A DNA stretch of 64,000 bases from Lumbricus terrestris (GCA_949752735.1 OX457047.1:39708995-39772994), one strand, 5' to 3'. Positions 1-12,409 are shown, counted from the first letter of the stretch. Notes: generated by a model from the letters alone, not told the origin. A program made the numbers and translations.

Positions 1-166
1 TCGAATCCACCTCGCCGCGTATGGACCTTGGGCAAGTCCTTCACTCACAATTGCTCTGCGCTTCGGTGTGAAACTCCGATGTAGTGTCCGCTCTGCATTC
101 GGGAGCGCCTCTGAGTAGGGAGAGCTTGAAGGGGCGCTATAACAAGTGCACATACAAACAAAACAA
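1..166 (+). mobile_element. tRNA-derived SINE, 5' end cut by window edge
   Basis: The window opens in the B box (TTCGAATCCACCTC) of a SINE. The central module (TCCTTCACTCGCAATTG-like) and the 3' module (GGGAGCGCCTCTGAGTA...GGCGCTATAACAAGTGCA) follow. Full copies of the same family occur at 14513-14729 and 34488-34703. Confidence 0.85.
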
Positions 167-1038
167 ATTCTAAAAGCGTACAACGATAGCAAATCATTTC
201 CCAATCAGATTGATTATGGTTTGGTTTGGCAGGTCTGTATATACGATTGTCTCCCAAAAACCTATTTTCTTAACGCCGCTGAACGGTAAGCGTCATTTTC
301 ACGGCTCCCTTCGATAGGTGGTGTAGCGTATTAAATCGCTATTATCTATCAAACTAACTTGTCTGATATTATATGTTAATTCTAAGTAGGAGTTAAGCTA
401 GATAATTTAGTCGGCGTATCTAGATTAATAATTTGGCGTCTAGTGGATTAGCAACTAGGAGACCACGAATTTTGCGTACATGAGCGAGGCAGTCATGGTG
501 ACGTCAAGCGGTTACTACGGACGCTTACGTAAGCGAAAACATTTGCATTGACGCGTAACCAATAAAAAGCATCGAAATAAGCTTAACGGTTGGAATTGAA
601 TGGAAATAGCCACGTCATTGAAATTTGACATAAACGGTTGATTCCTTGCTTGAACATTGAGAAAGATGGTTGTTCAGTTGTGGCTGGCAATTCATTTGAA
701 GTTTATTCAATGGTGAGGATGATGATTATGCTCGTATCTGGTCGTAAAACAGTACGAGGCATTCGTGTGAGAGTAGAGGCGATTTAGAAATTCGAAGTTG
801 CGAACTCTAACGTCCGTGAAGTCTACAGTGTGATCGTGACGGTTGGTGAGACGATATTCGTGTGTTGAGAAACGATTTTGGGCTCGTTGTCTCTGGTTGA
901 CATTTCAAGGTCATTTTCAATTGGGAAGGAAATTCTCATTGGTTGGAGTGTGATAATTTGATGCTACGGAAGTATTGAATATTGTCTTGTCTGGTATTCG
1001 ATCTGGATTCCACAGCTTGACAGTATCTCATTATCCTT
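162..1038. other. slit intron, no recognised feature
   Basis: Moderately AT-rich unique sequence. No slit exon, no ORF with protein-like composition and no clear repeat seen. Confidence 0.6.
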
Positions 1039-1239
1039 CTTCAAATATAGCACGAGGTTGCTTATCTTCATTCAGTGAATCTACGGAGAATCAGCAGAAC
1101 TATTTCTTCAAATATAGCACGAGGTTGCTTGTCTTCATTCAGTGAATCTACGGAGAATCAGCAGAACTATTTCTTCAAATATAGCACGGGGTTGCTTATC
1201 TTCATTCAGTGAATCTACAGAGAATCTGCAGAACTATTT
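1039..1239. repeat. 67-bp tandem repeat, three copies
   Basis: Three head-to-tail units starting at 1039, 1106 and 1173, each beginning CTTCAAATATAGCACG and ending CAGAACTATTT. They differ at only a few bases. Confidence 0.9.
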
Positions 1240-1709
1240 CAAGGCCGTTTTACACTACAGAAACGACATGTCATATATCTCAACTGTGGAAAACAGATAA
1301 GCAAAAAGATAGTTATAATTAGTGATACGCCAAATAAGTAAATAGGAATATTGCGTAATTGTATTGTGTATTTAATAGTTTCAATTATATCATACATTTA
1401 TAAAGAATTGGTGTCTTTTTGAACAGATCATTTAAATGCAGTACATTTTCAATTACCCGCTAAAATAAGCATAAAAACGGAGACGTTACAGGTGGCGACA
1501 GCAGAAAAAATCTACACAGATGCATCATGCTATAACAACAACTGTGAAGGATCTACAGATCGGACAGTGACAGCAAAATCTCTCTTTTTATGGGCTCTCA
1601 CGTTGAGAGCGCTTCTGAATAGATCTGCTGTGAAAAGAGCTTTACGAATGCTTTATTAGATTAGATCAGATTAGATATAGAAAAGAAAGGTCGGGACAAT
1701 CAGAAACCC

Positions 1710-1915
1710 TAGACGAAACAGAAGCTGCTCCACTCTGGGCGTCGTATACTGGGTCCTCCCCCGACCCCCGTCCTTTCCGTTCTTCCGGAACTTCTTGTTC
1801 CCTAACGCGTGAACATCTACCATGCAGTATCGTGCTTCTTCTGTCGTCGGAAATGCGGCTTGGAACAGGCTCCCACTGGCTTTACGTTTACTGCCTAGCG
1901 GTAATAGAATCATAG
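1710..1915 (+). mobile_element. CR1/L2-like LINE fragment, reverse transcriptase C-terminus
   Basis: The plus strand reads a degraded RT tail with the typical RASSVVGNAAWNRLPLALR motif (general form: F...AP..WN.LPL.LR). Only the last part of ORF2 remains and the frame is interrupted. Confidence 0.6.
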
Positions 1916-2250
1916 AACTGGGGGGGAGGAGGAAGTCAGACTATAATCCACTGGGAGTTCGGGTGTGCAGAAAGACTAAACTATGAGGACTCAAAGAAAC
2001 ACTGGAAAATAAAAAATTGCCAAGGCAACAGAATTGCCATGGATAGCCCGACCCCCCTGGCAACTCTAACTCTGCTTCCCATATAGTTTCATTAAACGTT
2101 ACACTCTCATCTAAAGAAGGAGCTGCCATTTTCCGTTGGAAGTGTTTTCAAACGGTGATTTAAAAAAAGCTTAAAGGAGTGCCACATAAATTTCTGCAGT
2201 GAACCGGGAAAAAACTTGATGAGAGATTCGGAAAGACTTCATCAACTTAC

Positions 2251-2322
2251 AGCTTCTTCAGATTGACGAGTTGCTTGAATGGACCGCTTGGAATCCTGTC
2301 CACTTCATTGTCTGATAACTTT
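2251..2322 (-). CDS. slit: slit exon: D3 leucine-rich repeat 1
   Basis: A 72-nt exon, phase 2 at both ends, encoding KLSDNEVDRIPSGPFKQLVN then LKKL. It follows the D3 LRRNT exon across a short (504-nt) intron and corresponds to the vertebrate repeat RLNNNEFTVLEATGIFKKL. The acceptor is ...TCTGTTCTAG and the donor is GTAAGT. No further slit exon is seen between it and the left edge. Confidence 0.92.
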
Positions 2323-2826
2323 CTAGAACAGATTGGAACAACAACCAACGTATGCAAATATATATATATATATACATATGTACATATATTGCATAAAATA
2401 TTACATATAATTATATCTATATATCAATTGTATAGTAAACCAGAATCATTTGTTAAATTTAAGAAACTTGTCATTTCACTGAGCCAATCAATCACTTGTA
2501 AACTTGATTATTCAATACAACACTCAGTCGCTCGAATTAACAATCAATATTCAATCCAATCAATCAATTAATCAATCAATTAAAGTAGTCAATCAATAAA
2601 TATTCAAAACAGTGTATGAAAATACAATAAAAATAGTCAATAAATCAAAGTGATCATTCACAAAATCAATCAAAGCTATGAATAAATCTAATCAGTCTGC
2701 AAATAATAATCACTGAGAAATCACAGTATTCAATCAATAAAACAATCACAACATTCAATCAAACCATAAGTTCAAATTGATGTAACAATTACAAAGGAAA
2801 GATAGGGCACCGCATCATCCACTTAC

Positions 2827-2977
2827 ATTTCCGTAACGTAGGATGGAAATTCGTCTGGGATCTTCGCCAGCTTCCTTCCACTACAGTTCACCAGCGTTCC
2901 CTCACAGTCGCATTCCGCCGGACAATCCTTGTCGATCAGACATTCCGCTGCATCCTTAGTCCGAAACTTCTCCGAAC
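2827..2977 (-). CDS. slit: slit exon: D3 N-terminal cap (LRRNT)
   Basis: A 151-nt exon, phase 1 in and phase 2 out, the same size and phases as the D2 LRRNT exon. It encodes GSEKFRTKDAAECLID, then KDCPAECDCEGTLVNC, and ends near KIPDEFPSYVTE. This fits the vertebrate D3 start (GTEDYRSK...CPEKCRCEGTTVDCSNQKL). The acceptor is TTTTTCCCTAAAAG and the donor is GTAAGT. A 938-bp hAT-like element begins 50 bases upstream of the acceptor (minus-strand sense), so the acceptor and branch-point region lie very close to transposon DNA. Confidence 0.95.
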
Positions 2978-3027
2978 CTTTTAGGGAAAAATCCATATAG
3001 GAAACTATAGTATATATATAATAATAG

Positions 3028-3965
3028 CAGTGTTGTACAGTAACGAAGTAAAAGTAACGCGTTACTGTACTTAAGTAAAAGTTTGAATACTTTCACATGT
3101 AAGGAAGTATCAAGAAACCGAAATACTTTTACTTTCAACGAAGTAACATTTTACTCATATTTCAGTACTTTTACTTCGTTACAATTTATGTGACACTCGT
3201 TACAATGTTCGTTACTTCAATGTGCTAATTGACATTTCGATACGCTGAGCCAAAACGGTTCATCTGAATTTGCATGCCTAAAAATAGATTTTCGATGATT
3301 GTTGGACGCTGGATGCACTGCCATTTCTGCAGCACAACGATTCTTCAGTTGTGCATTCTGGTAACAAGGAATCAGAAGCATGCGTGCTAAACTCAACGAT
3401 AACCATTTCGGGAATTTAATATTTTTGAAGGTTAATAATCATGGACGGAGTTTGGCTTCGGTTTTTTACAGGGAGGGGGCTAAAAACTTGGTCCAGAAGG
3501 CGCGGCGCCGAAATTTGTTTTTCGTTTCGGCCAGAAAAAAGTTGATGACCTTATTTTTTTAGTCGTCAAGTTCAAATTTCATGAAACTTACTGTGTATTT
3601 CCCGGTCGAAAAGCTGATGACCTTTTTTCTTGTTCAACTTTTAGTCATCAGTTGGAAGTTCTTGGGGGGGGGCTAGGCCTGAAACAATAGACCTTTTACA
3701 CGGCGAAAACATGACTGTGGGGCTTCTTGGGGGAGCCCCCTGGCCCCTGATAAACTCCGCCCATGTTAATAATGCATTGAGTAATAGAAAGGCTCGATCA
3801 GTACTTTTACTTTTTACTTTAAAAGTATTATTTTGGAAGGATACTTTTTACTTTTACTTAAGTAAAATTTGTGCTGAGTACTTTTTACTTTTACTTAAGT
3901 AATTAAAACTCATTTTACTTTTACTTTTACTTAAGTACATTTGCCCAATACTTTCAACAACACTG
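3028..3965. mobile_element. hAT-like non-autonomous element (938 bp)
   Basis: The ends are CAGTGTTGTACAG and ...CAACAACACTG, flanked by perfect 8-bp direct repeats AATAATAG (3020-3027 and 3966-3973). The interior is rich in TTTACTT/AAGTAAAAG units and has no transposase. The termini and 8-bp duplication place it in the hAT superfamily. A second MITE (3440-3765) is inserted inside it. Confidence 0.88.
3440..3765. mobile_element. MITE nested inside the 3028-3965 element
   Basis: Termini are CATGGACGGAGTTTGG and ...AAACTCCGCCCATG, with perfect 8-bp duplications TTAATAAT at 3432-3439 and 3766-3773. It is 326 bp with no coding capacity. The interior contains two copies of a GTTGATGACCTT/GCTGATGACCTT motif also present in other MITEs here. 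Confidence 0.85.
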
Positions 3966-4077
3966 AATAATAGCAGTAATAATACTTTTTGACTCTATGG
4001 TACCTTTAACTATATTAATATAATATTATTATATTGTTTTATGTATTATAAATAACTAATAATAGAATGCTAATATT

Positions 4078-4389
4078 CAGGGCAGATCCGGGGGCCAATC
4101 CGGCCATGCCCACCCCATTTCAAAAGTGCATAGGACGTGCCCCCCCCATTTATTTTCAACAAGTATTACATCAATGTAGTGGGAGAGAAACGTAGGATAC
4201 GACGACTAGAGAGGTCATAGTATATTGCCAGAGATTACGTCAACCAGATCACTGATGAAAAAAGTCACAAGTTCTTTTGACAGAGGAAAATTGGTATACT
4301 TTTCCCATAAAAAAGGTCATCAGATTTTTCTGGCAAAGATCACCGAAAATTTTGGCCCACCCCCTTCGAAAATTTCTGTATCCGCCCTG
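4078..4389. mobile_element. hAT-type MITE, CAGGGCRGATCC family, copy A
   Basis: Ends CAGGGCAGATCC and GTATCCGCCCTG. Perfect 8-bp duplication CTAATATT (4070-4077, 4390-4397). 312 bp. Related copy at 59141-59423. Confidence 0.87.
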
Positions 4390-4397
4390 CTAATATT

Positions 4398-4975
4398 ATT
4401 GCACACGTAACAAGATACTTTACGTTGGTCATAGCTAAATAAACCCTGTCAACCATTTATCAGCAGACGACGTCTACAAGGTTGGCCCAATAAAGCGCAA
4501 CTCTGCAATCCCATCTGGACTCCATTTTGCAACCAACAGATTTCTTGTTCTTATTATGACGAGATGAAATGTTTTGCTAAATAAATTGATTATTATAATA
4601 CTTTGACTATACAGTACCTACTGTACCTTGAACAATATTACTTAGGATTTTTTTAGATTTGACTGTCTTGATTATGAATCATGCGAGTTCTTACCACGTC
4701 TGTACTCTGTACACAAAAAAGCAAGAATATTCTCATTGTATCTTGTCTTACTTGCCTGAATTGGATGTACTGAAGCTATTTCAATGAACAAGCCTTTCGC
4801 CTTATGTATGATATGCACTTGATTAAATACTTAACCTCGGGCACAATATGTCAGTTATCATGTCAGTTAGTATGTCCGCCCCATCGCCAGGGCTTAAAGT
4901 GTAGCTGCACGGTCATGGCCGGTGTCGTCCATGGACTTATTTTCAAACGTGAACGCCGTCCAGCATATACTGGAA
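4398..4975. other. slit intron, no recognised feature
   Basis: AT-rich sequence without an exon, repeat array or recognisable mobile element. Confidence 0.5.
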
Positions 4976-5139
4976 AGTTATGTCTGTCTGTGTGTCTGTC
5001 AGTCTGTTATTGGGCACGTGACCTGTCCTCTCCTTCGCCGTCTTAGCTTCCCACCAACAGTGTACACTGTACATTCAGTGTACATATATTACAGCGGATT
5101 CATGAACCATATTTTATGGTCAGGCGGGGATTTGAACCT

Positions 5140-5203
5140 GTCCGTCTGTCTGTCTGTCCGTCCACCTGTCTGTCTGTCTGTCCGTCCACCTGTCTGTCTG
5201 TGG
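5140..5203. repeat. (GTCT)n microsatellite
   Basis: Imperfect GTCT/GTCC array. The ORFs that cross it are repeat translations, not genes. Confidence 0.85.
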
Positions 5204-5789
5204 TCTCCAGATGAAACACTAATGAGCAGACAAGCTGTGCCCCACCAAGGAGGAAGCTGAATTTCCGAGTCCCCCACCTGGCCCCCGAGGCGCCGCCCTT
5301 GATACAAGAAAACATTTAAAGCAAGATGACATGAGGAGATAATCTGATAACGTGGGTGGCAATGGTAGATTTATTTCAGAAATCTAATCACCTTGTATAG
5401 AAGATAAGGAAATATCCCCAATGTCAAAAGCCCCTCTTTTCCCAGCAGCTCACCCACTTTCGATCACCTCTGTCACCCACCGAGACCACGACCAATATTC
5501 TCGCCATCAGCTCGCCTCCTCCCCCAACTATCCACCCTTCCCCACCACCAGTTCTCAGCAACTCCTCCATCCATAATCTATAACCTATTTACTTACAAAC
5601 AGCGCTCCTGACTTTCGTCTCTTCCCACAACAACCGCTTCCTCTCCAAACATATAAGACAACAGAAAGACTGAAACCACGGACCACCACTGTTTGCACTG
5701 TCTAACAGCACCATGGATGCAGTCCCACGCCTGAATAAGTGACGCTAAATCATCTTCCCCCAAAAAACTAGTTCCTCAGCCCTACTCCA

Positions 5790-6115
5790 TCAATTGCAAT
5801 GCACTGGCTTCCTGTTCAGTACAGGATCAAATTCGAATTAGTATGTCTGACCTACAAAAAATCCCTCAGCACCAACGCACCTTCCTACCTTCAGTCACTG
5901 CTAACTCCTTACATTCCTCCTCGTTGCTTGCGTTCATTGGGTACAAATCTTTTAGTTGAACCTCGATGCAAAACAGTTATGGACTTGCGTGTATTCCATG
6001 CCTCAGCACCCAGGGAATGGAATCGGTTTCTGCTGTCTCTCTTCGTAGCTCAATTTCACTTCCTTCCTTCAAGAACCGGCTAAAAACTTACTACTTCTCC
6101 TTGGCTTTCAAGAAC
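5790..6115 (+). mobile_element. CR1/L2-like LINE fragment, reverse transcriptase C-terminus
   Basis: An open stretch begins LHWLPVQYRIKFELVCLTYK, continues through SLLTPYIPPRCLRS and reaches a decayed WNRF near 6020. This is the standard C-terminal region of CR1/L2-clade ORF2 (LHWLPV.YRI...L.YK...PSYL..LL.PY.P...LRS). A (TAA)n run about 90 bases further on (6206-6232) looks like the 3' tail. The upstream RT domain is missing, so this is a 5'-truncated dead copy. Confidence 0.8.
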
Positions 6116-6504
6116 GTGGATCTCTGACTGCATCTTCCTCTGGCAGCTGACTATCCGCACCTCAGATTCACATTTCGGTGTGACCTTGACCACGCTACAA
6201 ATTTATTTAATAATAATAATAATAATAATAATCTTTGCTATCACACACACACACACACACCGACACACACACACACACAGCATCGCTAAACTGAAGCTAA
6301 TAAGGACATACGAGATTTAATTTCTAAACCAACAGACCCTATAGGCCTATAGCTTCCAAGCATTATGATAAAAGATCACTCTCACCCAGGGTGAGAACTG
6401 GCGGGGGATTGTGGGGTCCAACCCCAGTCTTATCTAGGATCCCAGAATAAAGTCTTCAAAGTGCACCCAAAGTCCACATACATAAATCAGTGTCTACAAT
6501 TCTC

Positions 6505-6625
6505 ATACTGTGTATAGAGTATACTGTATATATATTTATATATATGTGTGTGTATAGAGTATACTGTATATATATATATATATATATATATTTCTCTATA
6601 TATATGTGTGTGTGTATAGAGTATA

Positions 6626-6663
<38 letters not shown>

Positions 6664-6705
6664 GTGTGTATAGAGTATATTGTCTATATATATATATATA
6701 TATAT
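6505..6705. repeat. TA-rich tandem repeat with GTGTATAGAGTATACTG core
   Basis: Four copies of a TGTGTATAGAGTATACTGTA-like core separated by (TA)n runs. AGTATACT within the core is a short palindrome. Confidence 0.8.
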
Positions 6706-6719
6706 AAATACCTAGATCC

Positions 6720-7290
6720 TCGACAATTAACTTGCCTTCTCAGAATGCTAACAAAAACGCACGTTTCCTGGTTTATAATTAATCAGCGCATCGATTTCTG
6801 ATCTTCGACAGTGGTCGCCGTCGTTACCCCGCAACAATTCTCGCCTTAATACAACAGAGGCCTTTATTATAGATTTATTCCGAACGACAGACATCAAGCC
6901 CCAGGTGGCAGCACCTGCAACATTAATATATCGACGACCCCAAAGGCATGCAGCCTCCCTCCACACGGACGGACGGGGTCAACGGGAGTGCAACAACAGG
7001 ACAGCGGTGGTCACCACCAGACGAAATCGACTGCTTCACTGCCTCCCTCTCAAACAGAAGCAGCTGATTATTAATGCTAACGAGGACAGCTGCTGCTGTT
7101 ATTATACGGATCACTGGGTCACGTGCTTTGCCGTTACCCTCTGTGCCACAGTCTTCCACAATGCGATGTGGAGTCTTATACAAGCGCATTGGCCGGAGAG
7201 CTGCATCGGTTACAGCGGACGTCCCATTCAAGTATGCGCTTCCGCTTGCCTATACTCGTATACCGATGACGGTCTATTTAAGAGAATTTA
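6720..7290. promoter_or_regulatory. CpG-bearing, repeat-poor intronic patch (candidate regulatory DNA)
   Basis: Between TA-rich repeats lies about 570 bases of balanced-composition, CpG-containing unique sequence. The overlapping short ORFs in several frames do not look like a protein family. Its regulatory role is inference from composition only. Confidence 0.25.
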
Positions 7291-7329
7291 ATCTTTGGCT
7301 GGCATGGTCGGTGCACAGGACTTTTGACA

Positions 7330-8380
7330 TTTATTGATTGATTCATTGGTTGATTCATTGATTGATTCATTATTCATTCAAGAAACCTACCCTGAAGCGC
7401 TCCAGTCCAGACACTTGAGGCCTAATCAAACGGGCAGCGGTGGTGAAAGATCCTACTCAATGAATTCATTGAAAATGAACATGCATGGTCGAGACTAAAT
7501 ACAGTCGTTGCAGAAAAAGATTACATTTAAAATGTAGTCCTTAATAAATGACGAGTCCTTAAAGATTGGAGCTCTAAGGCTGAAGCAGCCCGGCTTATCA
7601 ATGGCAAACCAGAAACTCGATCACAGTCGTATGTATATATCATGTTTGAAAGAAGAACCATATATACTTAACCAGAAATCTAAGAATAATCACAGCCAAA
7701 CCTGTAAGCTGCATGTTGTAAATCAAAAAGTGCACCATAAATTACATCTAGAAAATTTCATTAAACACAGGGACATGAGTGTTCCTGCCATAAAGACTCT
7801 TCATAATTTCTTCATATAAAATCTTTCTTCACTGGGTTAGCTTAAACTGCTTCATCGTTATACATAAACAACTTGCAACGCGTTAATATCCTCGCGCGAC
7901 GCAAACGCGCATCGCTAGAAATCTTTCTATGCCAGCTTAACGGGAATCATACGATGAAAGAAACTGCAAATGGAACAGTAACCTTTGCATGGATCATGGA
8001 TATAAATAAGAATCTCTATACACTATAATAATTATTATAGATTAGAGATTATTGCTGATAATTATAGGCTATACCGAATTGCATGCGTCTGCGCTGTAAT
8101 CTACACAAAAATATCAGATTAGGGTCTATCCGTTATGTACACTTTATATATACTATATATATATCTAGAAATATATATTACTATACTGCAATAAATCTTT
8201 TCAATCAACCCCACCTCACCCCTTTTATCGAGCAAGATATGGAGTAAGTATATCGATGTAAGTATTCACTGGCATATCGGACAGAACAAGGACAGCTAAC
8301 AAGAGACGGATTTCCAAAGTCAAATGTGGATTTACCATGAACGTTGCTACTGTTTAACGACACTGCCGTATACCGAAGAT
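7330..8380. other. slit intron, no recognised gene
   Basis: A short TTGATTGATTCATT array at 7326-7385, then AT-rich sequence with no exon or element recognised. Confidence 0.5.
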
Positions 8381-8430
8381 GATTAGTGTCGCCCTCCTCC
8401 TTTAACCAGGCTAGGGACTCGCACTGGCAG
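8381..8430. repeat. short dispersed repeat (GTGTCGCCCTCCTCC family)
   Basis: GATTAGTGTCGCCCTCCTCC followed by a C-A-GG...GGGACT.GCACTGGCA block. Related copies at 37866-37914, 56383-56437 and 56764-56812. Confidence 0.65.
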
Positions 8431-8954
8431 GGTGCAACCAGTGGCGGAGTTTTTCCCGTGAACGTCAAAACATACGAGTCCTATAATTTATATATCCTAT
8501 CTTGTACGGATAATTGACGACTGTAAGTAGACTCTTCATCAGCACCAAATCACATGGTTGCTCTCAGATGAAGACCCCCCTCTCGAGTCTTGAGGATTCA
8601 ATTTCAATCCCATCCACGTATATACAAAGTAGCCCATACCAATCCCGTCTTGCACTCGCAACAATAAGACCGACAGCCAATCAGGCACACAGATGAATTC
8701 TTGCCTGAACATCTGGCGGCATGCATGGAGAACGAAAGACAGTAAAGGAACAAAGACGGTAGAGGAACAAAGATGGTAAAGGAACAAAGATGGTAGAGGA
8801 ACAAAGAGGGCTGGACTGCTACACGATGGCATCTGCCGCACTCATGACCAATTTGAGCGGACACTATATATATATATATATACGCAGGGAAATATTTCGT
8901 ACTGACCCATCAGTGATCACTGAACAGACTTTCTACGTCCCCAGCTGGTGCAAA

Positions 8955-8960
8955 TGTATG

Positions 8961-9010
<50 letters not shown>
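8955..9010. repeat. (TA)n microsatellite
   Basis: About 50 bases of uninterrupted TA next to a short TATG run. Confidence 0.9.
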
Positions 9011-9013
<3 letters not shown>

Positions 9014-9539
9014 CACTCTATAATTAGGCATCTCCTTAATCCATAGTAGGACGGCCCAGTCCTTCTTAAAGCACTCCAGGAATTCAAAGCATTCCGATGC
9101 ACGGCTCCCTCCCTCCCTATCCTATGTCATCCGATCTCATCCAACATGCTACAACTGCCTAAGAGGCCAGCTGAGATCTTTCGCCATATTAGTCTAAACA
9201 AAGGGGTGATCACTTGAGGACCTCTGGCATCCAGCTGCTACATCAGCACCAGCAGCAGCAGCAGCAGCAATAGCGACCTCTCTGTTCTCCAGTGCAATGA
9301 ATGTCGTCACTAATCTAGGCTGGGGTACCCGGAATAAAGCACAGATCTTGAACGGGATATTTGACGGCCATCTGCCCCATGCACTTCCCCCCACACTTTC
9401 AGAAGCAGTATCAGTCTGTGCACAGTGTGTCATCGTCATCAGCAGCATTATGTCATCATCTTCGTCATCACCCATGGCTCTGATCATCATCAGTTCACTC
9501 CGTGGTGAGTAATTAATCAAGATTTCTAACTAATCAATT

Positions 9540-9675
9540 TAGAACTAGAACTCAATTAATTAATTATAATTAGAACTCAATTAATTAATTAGAATTAGAA
9601 CTCAATTAATTAATTAGAATCAGAAGCCAATTAATTATTTAGAAATAGAACTCAGTTAATTAATTATAATTAATT
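9540..9675. repeat. ~29-bp tandem repeat, AATTAGAACTCAATTAATT type
   Basis: Four to five imperfect units of an AT-rich, self-complementary sequence. Confidence 0.8.
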
Positions 9676-9795
9676 GCTGACATCAGAATAGAAAATGACA
9701 GAACTTATTAGTCATTCAATAATTTAGCCAATTATTTTATTACTGTGGAAAATATTTTCATTTATAAGTGATTGCAGTTGCACAATGGAGCCATC

Positions 9796-9975
9796 ATGAG
9801 TTCCATAGTATTGTCTTCAAGACTCAAGTCCATTAACAATGAGTTCCATAGTATTGTCTTCAAGACTCAAGTCCATTAACAATGAGTTCCATAGTATTGT
9901 CTTCAAGACTCAAGTCCATTAACAATGAGTTCCATAGTATTGTCTTCAAGACTCAAGCCTATTAACAATGAGTTC
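9796..9975. repeat. 43-bp tandem repeat, four copies
   Basis: Units begin at 9796, 9839, 9882 and 9925 with ATGAGTTCCATAGTATTG, then CTTCAAGACTCAAG. They are nearly identical, indicating recent expansion. Confidence 0.9.
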
Positions 9976-10639
9976 CAATTCACAAGGCAGAAACAGTGGC
10001 AACGTTCAACCACCTTGTGACACCTTTTTCTCACCTTACAAAGCAGAAACGGCATCAACCTTGTACCACCTAAAAATGTGACACCCTTTTCCGAATAATC
10101 ACAAGGCAGAAACGGTGGCAACCCTTTTGTCACTCCATTTTCAAATTATTCATTCATGCAACACGGATTCACAGACAAACTTGCTAACCCCCTCGGCCGT
10201 ACACCCAGAAGGGAACAGAGTCGGATAAGATCTGTTTTGGCTAATAAAATCAAGACCACGGCAGGAAATTGGTTACAGAATACTCAGACGCTGTCACACC
10301 TGTTGGCAAATTGAAAACTGTTCATCCTTCGTATATACATACAGCCAGGGGCACCAGCAGACCCTTCAGACCAGTCAACGTAATCCGCCTGTCCCAGTTT
10401 CCCTCCGAGGGAGGAGGGGGTGTTAGATAAGACGGGGGCCGATATAAATCACAGGATTTGCCCTTAATGACCAGACGGGAACGTTTCGTTGCCCCAGGTC
10501 GTCTCCGCGACGGAGGGTCGGTTGACATGCTACATCTGTTCTCAATGGGAAACATCCACTTGGGTCGCAGTAATGGTCGTCCACTTAAGCAAACACGGTT
10601 TAACCTTTCAAACCCCGCAGTTATTATTATTAATAACCG

Positions 10640-10737
10640 AAATATATAATATATATATATATAGTTTCAGTTGAGTGGGATTTAGTGGCGACCCGTCGAA
10701 CCCGTATATATATATATACAAAATACATAAACTCCAC

Positions 10738-10768
<31 letters not shown>

Positions 10769-10842
10769 GTTTCAGTTCAGTGGGATTTAGTGGCGACCCG
10801 TCGAACCCGTATATATATATATACAAAATACATAAACTCCAC

Positions 10843-10882
<40 letters not shown>

Positions 10883-11025
10883 TCAGTTCAGTGGGATTTA
10901 GTGGCGACCCGTCGAACCCGTATACATATATATATATATTATATATATATTATATATATATATATATATAAGTTTCAGTTGAGTGGGATTTAGTGGCGAC
11001 CGTCGAACCCGTATATATATATATA
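10640..11025. repeat. tandem satellite: GTGGCGACCCGTCGAACCCG units with (TA)n spacers
   Basis: Four direct copies of a block reading AGTTTCAGTTSAGTGGGATT then TAGTGGCGACCCGTCGAACC, alternating with (TA)n and an ACTCCACTTGAA segment. The fifth direct and one inverted copy belong to the adjoining inverted repeat. Confidence 0.88.
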
Positions 11026-11196
11026 TAAGTAAGTAAGTAAGTAAGTATTTTCTTTATTACACCACTTGCAAACGTACTATGGGACACAGAACGTCATAAT
11101 AAAACATAGAAGTAATAATAATTAAAAGTGGAGTTTCTGTTCGATCCTTGAAACTAGTTTCAGTTGAGTGGGATTTAGTGGCGACCCGTCGAACCC

Positions 11197-11248
<52 letters not shown>

Positions 11249-11463
11249 AGTGGAATTTCTGTTCTATAATTTCTATATATATATATATATACGGGTTCGA
11301 CGGGTCGCCACTAAATCCCACTCAACTGAAACTAGTTTCAAGGATCGAACAGAAACTCCACTTATATTATTACTTCTATGTTTTATTATGATGTCCTGTG
11401 TCCCATAGTACGTTTGCAAGTGGTGTAATAAAGAAAATACTCACTTACTTACTTACTTTATTT
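11026..11463. repeat. long inverted repeat (fold-back unit) around a (TA)n loop
   Basis: The arm at about 11026-11200 runs GTAAGTAAGTATTTTC ... TTGAAACTAGTTTCAG ... GAACCCGTATATAT. It is repeated in reverse complement at about 11281-11463, separated by roughly 80 bases of TA repeats. The arms include the same CGACCCGTCGAACCCG block as the neighbouring satellite. A diverged copy of the outer part (GTAAGTATTTTCTTTATTAC...) occurs at 27697-27800, so this is a dispersed mobile family rather than a local accident. Confidence 0.85.
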
Positions 11464-11499
11464 AGAAACACAGTCGACTGCAGACCTGCAGGAGACATA

Positions 11500-11558
11500 G
11501 GTAGGTAGGTAGGTAGGTAGGTAGGTAGGTAGGTAGGTAGGTAGGTAGGTAGGTAGGT

Positions 11559-11627
<69 letters not shown>

Positions 11628-11673
11628 TAGATAGATAGATAGATAGATAGGTATAGATAGACAGATAGACAGT

Positions 11674-11705
<32 letters not shown>

Positions 11706-11715
11706 TAGATAGATA
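11500..11715. repeat. compound microsatellite (GTAG)n-(ACAG)n-(ATAG)n
   Basis: Continuous tetranucleotide runs. All reading frames across it are repeat translations. Confidence 0.95.
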
Positions 11716-12409
11716 TAGCTTCAAGAATTGTTGCAAGTACATTAAAACCATTTATCACTTTTAAGACTAATGTCTATACTCCACTAACACCAAACATCGA
11801 TCGATCATGCGCGGTGATTAGTTCATCCATCTCTCCATTTATCCACCTCTCCATTTATCCACCCATCCATTGATAACATTGTGATGGATAGATCCTTACT
11901 TCCGTCCATCCATCCATCCATCCATCCATCATCCATCACATTAAAAGAGTCCTGTAGTGCTGGTCAATTAACGAGATGCTGACAATGACAACAGTAATTG
12001 TTCTACATCTACACAGATGTATAAATTTATATATAATATGGATATACATAATATCTTAGATATATACGCATACATCTATATGTATGTGTATGCATATCCA
12101 CATACATATTTGTAAATATATATATATATATTATCTCCACACATATAATTGTACATCCATAGACATGTATATATACATATATATTTAAATTATATATATA
12201 TATAAATGTAAATATATATAACAGACGTTTTCCAAATGCATATATACATATATATATTTATATATATACATAGCGAGGGAAAGACAGACAGACACAGAAA
12301 CAGAGACCGTGACAGATCAAAAGCGATACAGAGCGAGAGAGAGACAGACAGACATACATACATATATACACACACATACATGCATCACACATACATACAT
12401 ACAGCCCGA

